Assembly (NCBI GenBank): GCA_002067325.1
Contig: MVQY01000139.1
Location: 1-5,964 of the forward strand
Length of the DNA: 5,964 nucleotides
DNA from: Methanobacterium sp. PtaU1.Bin097
GTDB taxonomy: Archaea > Methanobacteriota > Methanobacteria > Methanobacteriales > Methanobacteriaceae
Reading direction: 5' to 3'
The notes beneath the pieces were generated by a model. That model saw nothing but the letters and a program-made list of their open reading frames with translations. It did no database searches and was not told where the DNA came from. This document shows, in pieces, positions 1 to 4,774 of this stretch. The position numbers were made by a program, and so were the translations under genes. Positions within the stretch are counted from its first letter, which is position 1. Every line of letters begins with the position of its first letter.

Positions 1-1
1 C

Positions 2-841
2 AACCCCCAGATGGTGGTCCTGACCAACGTGGCACTGGACCATATAGGCCTGGTAAATTCCATAGAAGAGGCCTACCAGGAGATATCAGGTGCCATCAAG
101 AATTTCCAGGGAAGATATATTGTCTTAAACAATGAAGATCCCCTGATTAAAGAGATGGGAAAATCTGTGCCCTCCCACATTAAAGTCTCCTATTATGGTA
201 AGGGTTCTTCTCTGGAATTTCGTGCACGCGGAATCTTCCACTCTGGTAAACTGATTGTTGATGAAGTTGATTTACCCTTTAAAAGCCCTCATTTTATCCA
301 GAACACTCTAGCTGCAGTACAGGCAGCTTTAACCTTGGATATTCCCCTGGAAACTATTGTCCGTGGGGTTTCATCCTACCAGCCCCTGGAGAGAAGGTTC
401 ACTATACTTTCTCGAAGCCCCCTTATAATAGATGACTTCGCCCATAACCCTGATGGTATAAAAGCCACCATCCAAGCTTCTGTACGGTTAGCTGATGGGA
501 AAATTTATCTGGTAGTCGCTATCCGGGGATCTAGGGGAGATATGATTAACAGGGCAAATGCAGAGGCAGTTGCCCAGAGTTTAAAAGGCACGAATCACCA
601 GCTCATACTCACCAGTAGTGTGGATGTGGTGGGCGAAGCTAACCTGGTAAAACCCTCTGAAAAAAGGGTGTTCACCGATGCAATGGATGAAAATGGGCTA
701 AAATATCTGTTTTTCCAGGACCTGGGAGATGCCCTGAAATTCGCCCTTGAATCATCCAGGGAAGAGGATACCATTCTATTAATCGGGGCTCAGGGGATGG
801 ACCCAGCTAGAGAACTGTTAAAAGAGCATGGGTTAATCTAG
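2..841 (+). CDS. Mur-ligase-family ATP-dependent ligase, 3' part; candidate coenzyme F430 synthase (CfbE)
   Basis: The reading frame enters from the left edge and ends at TAG 839-841, so the N-terminal domain and P-loop are missing; the ATG at 11 is internal. What remains is the end of the central ATPase domain and the whole C-terminal domain. Visible Mur motifs are TNVALDH (nt 23-43), NNEDP, an H-x3-N-x-LAA helix, LERRF (nt 386-400) and DDFAHNP (nt 431-451). The usual carbamylated-lysine segment reads EISGAI, with serine apparently replacing lysine. The C-terminal domain has IRGSRG (nt 521-538) followed by INRANAEAVA, where MurE-type ligases have a GGDRDR-like loop. From memory this resembles CfbE, which uses ATP to activate a carboxylate of seco-F430 and close the last carbocyclic ring of the methyl-coenzyme M reductase cofactor. 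Family membership is firm. The CfbE call is tentative, and a pseudomurein peptide ligase is the main alternative. A 172-base gap separates it from the next gene, so it is probably a separate unit. Confidence 0.88.
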   Translation, partial: NPQMVVLTNVALDHIGLVNSIEEAYQEISGAIKNFQGRYIVLNNEDPLIKEMGKSVPSHIKVSYYGKGSSLEFRARGIFHSGKLIVDEVDLPFKSPHFIQNTLAAVQAALTLDIPLETIVRGVSSYQPLERRFTILSRSPLIIDDFAHNPDGIKATIQASVRLADGKIYLVVAIRGSRGDMINRANAEAVAQSLKGTNHQLILTSSVDVVGEANLVKPSEKRVFTDAMDENGLKYLFFQDLGDALKFALESSREEDTILLIGAQGMDPARELLKEHGLI

Positions 842-1013
842 TACCACTATTTTTATATAAATCAACTAAATACTATCATTTTTAAATATAAATGAACTTT
901 TATATAACAAATAATTCTAAATGATTATAAAAAAATCATGTAATTAATAAGTTTCCCCATGATATTGTAATAATCAGGGTATTATTAAAAAATAACTAGG
1001 TAGATTTGATAAA
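842..1013 (+). promoter_or_regulatory. AT-rich promoter/leader region with three TATA-like boxes
   Basis: This 172-base gap contains three matches to the archaeal TATA consensus TTTAWATA: 852-859 (TTTATATA), 881-888 (TTTAAATA) and 898-905 (TTTATATA). The right-most box would place transcription start near 927-932, giving a leader of about 80 bases before the TTG at 1014. T-runs at 850-854 and 879-883 just after the upstream gene could serve as archaeal T-rich termination signals. The boxes are seen directly. Which one is used, and the leader length, are inference. Confidence 0.5.
968..987 (+). repeat. Short inverted repeat in the leader of the first complete ligase gene
   Basis: TAATAAT (968-974) and ATTATTA (981-987) form a perfect 7-base inverted repeat around the loop CAGGGT. 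It lies about 26 bases before the TTG start. It could be an operator half-site pair or a weak RNA hairpin. The stem is all A/T, so chance is possible in such AT-rich DNA. Confidence 0.35.
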
Positions 1014-2447
1014 TTGAAATGTGTAGTAATAGGTGCAGGAAATGCGGGGCGTCCTGTAGCCAGAATTTTAAATTATATAGGTCATCAGGTTCACATCACC
1101 GACCAAAAAAGGTTAGATGAATTCGCCCCTAAATATCAGGAGATCCTTCTCCAGATGGAGGAAGAAGGTGTCAAACTGAATTTAGGTAACGATGTTCCCC
1201 AGGATATGGCTAGCTTCGATTCTGCCTACTTATCCCCCAATATAGCCGCAGATTCACTAGTATGGAATCAGGTGGGGGAAAGTGGTATGAAATTGCTTGA
1301 ACACCGGGAAGTATCCCATATAGTGGATGATTTAATTGATATAGACATCATCGGGGTTACCGGGACCCTGGGAAAGACCAGCACCACCCATATAATCGCC
1401 CATATATTCGAATCCAGCGGATATAATGTGTGGAAGTGCTCCTCCCGCCATGGTAACCTTCTAAGTGAAGTGATTGTAGACGGGATTATAAAAGATCATC
1501 ATCGGAAATGTGACGTTGCCGTATTTGAACTCCCCCATGGAACATCCCGGCTGATGAGCGAGGTTAAACTGAAAATAGGGGTGCTCACCAATATCTATCC
1601 GGAACACCTGGATGAATTTGAGGATTCACTGGAGAAGTACGCCGAAAGGAAGCTGTTCATCGCCGGGTCCAGTGAGATACTGATATCCACACCCCAGTGT
1701 CAGAGTTACCTGGAACCACTCCGGGATGACATCGTATATTACTGTACCCAAAAAGGCCAGTGTAACATTTCCGGAACTCTGGAAGATAACGAGATAACCG
1801 TAGATTATGATTTAACCAGTTTTAAAAATCCAGTGCATAGTCTTAGCGATAAAGGGTCCTTTAAAACCGGTTTTAAATTGAAGGGATATTATTTTGAAAA
1901 CTCCCTTGCTGCATCAGCCGTAGCACTGACCTATGGTCTGAGTGAGGAAAATATCAAGGAAGGTTTAAGCAATTTCCCGGGTGTCTCAGGACATCTGGAA
2001 TTTATGGGAATTTATTGTGGTAGAAAAACCCATTTTGACACTGCCTTCGTGCCTGAAGGACTGGTATCCACCCTGGAACAATTTTCAAATGGCAAACTCA
2101 TAGTTATCGTGGACAATCCAGACACCACCACCATAAGGGATAAGTTCAAAGTAGGTGAAACGATAGGCCAGTATGCAGATGTTATAATCTCCAGCGGATT
2201 TAACGAAACCCTGGGGGGTATAAACATGGAAGCAGCTGGGGAAGTTTTAAGGGGCGTCCAGAACCCAGAGTGCCAGAAAATAGCCGTAGAAGACATGATC
2301 ATGGCCGGAGAAACCGCCATAAAGGTTACAAATCCAGGTGATACCATCATACATGTTGGCCCCGGTGGTGTAACCAACTACGATGAAGTTAAACGGAAGA
2401 TGTTACTGGGAATAGAAAGGGGCTGTGAAAAATACGGTAAAAATTAA
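1014..2447 (+). CDS. Divergent Mur-ligase-family protein (probable pseudomurein peptide ligase)
   Basis: The protein has 477 residues. TTG 1014 is the only start available, because the frame is closed by TAA at 993 and has no other start codon; AGGT at 998-1001 is a poor but possible ribosome binding site. Residues 2-100 form a Rossmann-like domain opening with VVIGAGNAG, as in MurC/MurD. The central ATPase domain has the P-loop GVTGTLGKTST (114-124, Lys121), Glu172 in FELPHG, Asn193 and His198 in TNIYPEH, and Lys213 at the carbamyl-lysine position. Several signature positions are altered: Leu119 sits in the P-loop, the HN pair of HNxxN reads YY (Asn296 kept), GRLE is GHLE (His327), DYAHNP is DTAFVP (342-347), and the GKGHE-like end reads GPGG (449-452). 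No signal peptide or membrane segment is seen, so it is cytoplasmic. The next gene follows at once, so the two probably share an mRNA. Function is inferred from family and likely host; reduced activity or a partner role is possible. Confidence 0.9.
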   Translation: MKCVVIGAGNAGRPVARILNYIGHQVHITDQKRLDEFAPKYQEILLQMEEEGVKLNLGNDVPQDMASFDSAYLSPNIAADSLVWNQVGESGMKLLEHREVSHIVDDLIDIDIIGVTGTLGKTSTTHIIAHIFESSGYNVWKCSSRHGNLLSEVIVDGIIKDHHRKCDVAVFELPHGTSRLMSEVKLKIGVLTNIYPEHLDEFEDSLEKYAERKLFIAGSSEILISTPQCQSYLEPLRDDIVYYCTQKGQCNISGTLEDNEITVDYDLTSFKNPVHSLSDKGSFKTGFKLKGYYFENSLAASAVALTYGLSEENIKEGLSNFPGVSGHLEFMGIYCGRKTHFDTAFVPEGLVSTLEQFSNGKLIVIVDNPDTTTIRDKFKVGETIGQYADVIISSGFNETLGGINMEAAGEVLRGVQNPECQKIAVEDMIMAGETAIKVTNPGDTIIHVGPGGVTNYDEVKRKMLLGIERGCEKYGKN

Positions 2448-2448
2448 A

Positions 2449-2453
2449 AAGGT
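2449..2453 (+). promoter_or_regulatory. Ribosome binding site that decides the start of the second ligase
   Basis: AAGGT ends seven bases before ATG 2461, a good Shine-Dalgarno position for methanogens. An in-frame GTG at 2425 would add twelve mostly basic residues and overlap the upstream gene by 23 bases; it has only a GGGG stretch close before it. The ATG is preferred on this basis, without ortholog comparison. Confidence 0.5.
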
Positions 2454-2460
2454 ACAATTC

Positions 2461-4056
2461 ATGTCCAGAGATACCAAAGAGGGTGTAGATTTTTCTTCAA
2501 AGGTTTGTTCCAATAAGGTATTCGGTGTCATCGGTGTCTGTGGAATAGTGGGCAATCTGGTGGCCCGGGTTTTAATGGACAACTGGTACAAGGTCGTGGG
2601 GACCGATATCAAGGAAGAAAATAACTGCGAATTTAGATACACCCTAAAGGATTACCATTCTCCACTATATTTTGGCGGACACCCAGAATCCTTTTTTGCC
2701 AAATCAAACTTCATCATACCCCCTCCCAGTTTACCAGAAGATTCTAAATTTTTTAAAACCTTGAAAGTTAACTCACAGAAAGGTAAATATGAAATAATCA
2801 AAGTAGATGAGGTAATCAACCTCATAAAACCCGATAAACCAGTACTCTGTGTGACGGGGACCAATGGTAAGACCACCACCGTTTCCATGTTAAAACATAT
2901 CTGTTCTTCTGCAGGGCTTGAACCCACTGAACACGGGTTTAAACATCTACAGGGCAACATCGAATATATACCCCCACTGCAATGCCGGTTGAAGGGTGAT
3001 GTGGCTGTCCTGGAAACCGGTACCTTTGGAAAGCCAGGGGATTTAAAGTTCATGGTGGAACGTTCCCAGCCAGACTGTGGAATAATCACCAACATCACCC
3101 CGGATCACATGCAGGATGACCAGGATTTCATGAAATACGCCAGTATAAAGGGTGAATTCGTGGATTACCTTAAAAACAGGATGTTGATAGTTAACGGGGA
3201 TGATCCCACAGTGTGGGGTTTGATTGAATCCAGGACTCAGGACCCGGAAGGGGTAATCACCTTCGGGGTAGACCTGGAGACAAACATAATAAATAAAAAA
3301 AGGTGCTGGTGCGGGAGAGAACTACCTGTTAATGAGACCATATCTGGAATGGGCAAGTATGATTGTCCTTGTGGACTGGAAAATCCTCAAATCGACTATC
3401 TAGCCACAAATATAAGGGGGGGTAGTTTCACCCTGAAAACACCTTGGGAAGTTTTAACCGTGAAAATACCACTCATGGGTCTTCATAATATCTACAACAC
3501 ATTGGGTGCAATAGCAGCGGCGAAAGAATTCTTTAACCTCCCTTTAAAAGATATAATAACCAGCGTTCAAACTTTTAAAGGTGTTCCTGGTAGATTAGAT
3601 TATATGGGAGAATATCAGGGGAAAAATGTCATCATAGACTATGCACACAACCCCGGCGGGGTGGAAACCGTACTCCGGGAACTTGAGAAGATCTATAAAC
3701 CCCTGGCCGTGGTCATAACTGTATCCTCCGAGTCAGGAGAAGGAGGAAACAGGGATATTCTAAATAGAAGCCTGGATAACGCTGACTACGTGATCCCTGC
3801 CTCATATTATTCGAGAAAAGCAGCGGACAATTTTATGAGGGAAGGAAAACCAGAAGCAGATAAAATAATTTTAACCTCCCAATATCCGGATGAATTTAAA
3901 AAGGGAACCCTGGGAGCTAATCTAGAACAGATCACCCAGGGATTAAAGACCGCTCTTAAACTTGATGTGCGGGTTGTGGTTTGTATCGGTGAAGCAGCTT
4001 TTACCTACCGGGAAGAAATCCGAAGAATTATCGAGTTACCAGAGGGTCGAAGTTGA
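2461..4056 (+). CDS. Mur-ligase-family peptide ligase with a MurT-like four-cysteine zinc-ribbon insert (probable pseudomurein ligase)
   Basis: From ATG 2461 the protein has 531 residues (543 from GTG 2425). Residues 20-105 form a MurC/MurD-like Rossmann domain (GVIGVCGIVG). The central ATPase has the canonical P-loop GTNGKTTT (133-140, Lys137), Glu185 in LETGTFG, Asn211 and His216 in TNITPDH, carbamyl-lysine candidate Lys230, NGDDP (245-249) and HNIYN (342-346). The C-terminal domain has PGRLD (Arg378) and DYAHNP (393-398), so all expected catalytic positions are present. Cys282, Cys284, Cys302 and Cys304 form a CxC-x17-CxC insert at the place where MurT carries its zinc ribbon. The C-terminus is not MurT-like: it keeps DYAHNP and has GGNRDI, closer to MurE and cyanophycin-synthetase ligase domains. 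It probably adds an amino acid to the pseudomurein peptide precursor in the cytoplasm. Substrate is unknown. It starts 13 bases after the upstream ligase, suggesting co-translation and joint work. Confidence 0.92.
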   Translation: MSRDTKEGVDFSSKVCSNKVFGVIGVCGIVGNLVARVLMDNWYKVVGTDIKEENNCEFRYTLKDYHSPLYFGGHPESFFAKSNFIIPPPSLPEDSKFFKTLKVNSQKGKYEIIKVDEVINLIKPDKPVLCVTGTNGKTTTVSMLKHICSSAGLEPTEHGFKHLQGNIEYIPPLQCRLKGDVAVLETGTFGKPGDLKFMVERSQPDCGIITNITPDHMQDDQDFMKYASIKGEFVDYLKNRMLIVNGDDPTVWGLIESRTQDPEGVITFGVDLETNIINKKRCWCGRELPVNETISGMGKYDCPCGLENPQIDYLATNIRGGSFTLKTPWEVLTVKIPLMGLHNIYNTLGAIAAAKEFFNLPLKDIITSVQTFKGVPGRLDYMGEYQGKNVIIDYAHNPGGVETVLRELEKIYKPLAVVITVSSESGEGGNRDILNRSLDNADYVIPASYYSRKAADNFMREGKPEADKIILTSQYPDEFKKGTLGANLEQITQGLKTALKLDVRVVVCIGEAAFTYREEIRRIIELPEGRS

Positions 4057-4120
4057 TATATTAAACCAAGGGGAAAAGTTAATATTCTAAACCACAAGGC
4101 CAAAGTTAATATACTAAGAT
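4052..4120 (+). repeat. Three imperfect tandem repeats at the end of the ligase operon
   Basis: Units start at 4052 (26 bases), 4078 (27 bases) and 4105 (16 bases, truncated), each opening with GTTRATAT followed by a CTAA or TTAA core. Units 1 and 2 share 13 of their first 16 bases and continue with similar AAGG..AAA tails; unit 3 keeps 12 of 16 relative to unit 2. The first unit contains the ligase stop codon (TGA 4054-4056). The purpose is unknown; it could be a protein-binding array, a 3' UTR element or slippage. Confidence 0.6.
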
Positions 4121-4172
4121 ATCCATAAACTTCCATTCAATATTTTATAAAAAATTTATTTATATTAAAAAC

Positions 4173-4184
4173 CTATTTAAATAG
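4173..4184. promoter_or_regulatory. 12-base palindrome with an embedded TATA-like box
   Basis: CTATTTAAATAG is a perfect palindrome containing TTTAAATA (4176-4183). It may be a distal promoter element for the gene at 4352 or AT-rich noise. It lies more than 160 bases from that start, so a direct promoter role is doubtful. Confidence 0.25.
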
Positions 4185-4200
4185 CGAAGATATTAATAAT

Positions 4201-4221
4201 AAATCCTCAAAAAAGGGATTT
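4201..4221 (+). repeat. Small inverted repeat in the intergenic region
   Basis: AAATCC (4201-4206) pairs with GGATTT (4216-4221) around a 9-base A-rich loop. It lies just upstream of the stronger hairpin and T-tract and may belong to the same 3' end structure. The stem is only six base pairs. Confidence 0.3.
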
Positions 4222-4225
4222 GTCT

Positions 4226-4258
4226 AAATTTGTAGTTAAAAACTACGTAAATTTTTTT
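4226..4258 (+). terminator. Hairpin followed by a T-tract, candidate terminator of the ligase operon
   Basis: GTAGTT (4232-4237) pairs with AACTAC (4241-4246) around an AAA loop. The outer arms AAATTT (4226-4231 and 4249-4254) extend the stem across a two-base bulge. Seven T residues follow at 4252-4258. Archaeal RNA polymerase terminates mainly on T-rich tracts, so the tract may matter more than the hairpin. It lies about 170 bases after the ligase stop. Confidence 0.45.
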
Positions 4259-4260
4259 AA

Positions 4261-4325
4261 TTTAAATATCAATAAAATTCAATATATAACACGATTTTAA
4301 ATATCGAATAAACTCAATATAACAC
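4261..4325 (+). promoter_or_regulatory. Duplicated promoter-like segment upstream of the small exported protein gene
   Basis: Two similar units, 4261-4292 and 4296-4325, start 35 bases apart. Both open with TTTAAATATC, then AATAAA, CAATAT and AACAC, differing by a few small indels. Each contains an archaeal TATA match (4261-4268 and 4296-4303). The right box would place transcription start near 4325-4330, about 25 bases before ATG 4352. The repeat is seen directly; the tandem-promoter or regulator-binding role is inferred. Confidence 0.5.
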
Positions 4326-4339
4326 ATTTAGAGTATTAT

Positions 4340-4344
4340 GGTGA
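4340..4344 (+). promoter_or_regulatory. Ribosome binding site for the small exported protein
   Basis: GGTGA ends seven bases before ATG 4352 and matches the methanogen anti-Shine-Dalgarno sequence well. It supports this start. Confidence 0.65.
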
Positions 4345-4351
4345 AAGAAGG

Positions 4352-4774
4352 ATGTTTATAAAAATAAGAAGAGATACTTTAATTATCCTCATGCTGGCCT
4401 TTATGCTAATTTTATCAGGCCGGGTTATGAGCTATGTGTCTTACGCCTCCTCTGATGACACTGGACAGGGTGTTCCCATCGCAGGAGTGATAGTTAAAGG
4501 AAACGACATCGTACCCACAGCAACTATCAAGGGTCTGGCTGCAGATGTAGGATTCAGGTCGGGAAGTTATATTCAGGGAGACACCCTGGTTACCTCCAAG
4601 CGAAAAGTACCCCTGGAGGGAGCTATAAACAATGCAGAAATAGCAGTGTCCTACGCCGCAATTCCCGGTACCCAGATATACCCTATAACTGCCGTGGATG
4701 TTAAGGTGGATAAAATAACCGGTATAGTAACCATCAACGTTATCGAAGACTTCCAAGCAGTGGTGGTGAAGTGA
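4352..4774 (+). CDS. Small exported protein of unknown function with a POTRA-like pattern
   Basis: The protein has 140 residues. The N-terminus has basic residues (KIRR), a hydrophobic stretch at about 9-22 and a possible signal-peptidase site after SYA (residue 32), so it is probably secreted or anchored by an uncleaved signal. The mature part (about 42-135) reads IAGVIVKGNDIVPTATIK near its start and ITGIVTINVIED near its end. That resembles the beta-alpha-alpha-beta-beta order and GN signature of POTRA domains in surface-protein assembly factors. The likeness is by eye only, and no homolog is recognised. There is no cysteine. The start is supported by a well-placed GGTGA and a nearby TATA box, so it likely opens a new transcript. 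Its stop overlaps the next gene's start (GTGA), which suggests the two proteins are made together and may interact outside the cell. Confidence 0.8.
   Translation: MFIKIRRDTLIILMLAFMLILSGRVMSYVSYASSDDTGQGVPIAGVIVKGNDIVPTATIKGLAADVGFRSGSYIQGDTLVTSKRKVPLEGAINNAEIAVSYAAIPGTQIYPITAVDVKVDKITGIVTINVIEDFQAVVVK
4762..4769 (+). promoter_or_regulatory. GGTGGTGA ribosome binding sequence at the gene junction
   Basis: GGTGGTGA lies immediately before GTG 4771, inside the last codons of the upstream gene. The left GGTG is five bases from the start and the right GGTGA only one, so the left copy is the better-placed site. No comparable site precedes the later in-frame ATGs at 4804, 4813 and 4816, which supports GTG as the start. 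Confidence 0.45.

Noticed and set aside
2294..2303. CATGATCATG palindrome in the first complete ligase gene
   Set aside because: Only ten bases, expected by chance in coding DNA of this size.
2012..2377. Open frame of 121 codons on the minus strand
   Set aside because: It is fully inside the well-supported ligase gene, antisense to its C-terminal domain, with Pro/Met/Ser-rich sequence and no recognisable domain.
2403..3098. Minus-strand open frames at 2403-2642 and 2652-3098
   Set aside because: Both are antisense to the zinc-ribbon ligase, which has intact motifs throughout; they look like codon-usage shadows.
4057..4351. Possible CRISPR array or small RNA in the intergenic region
   Set aside because: The repeats are imperfect, too few and directly adjacent with no spacers; no conserved RNA family structure or tRNA-like cloverleaf is seen.
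4338..4361. Seven-codon mini-ORF (ATG GTG ... TAA) overlapping the start of the small exported gene
   Set aside because: It has no ribosome binding site of its own and its GGTGA overlap is the binding site for ATG 4352; chance is likely.
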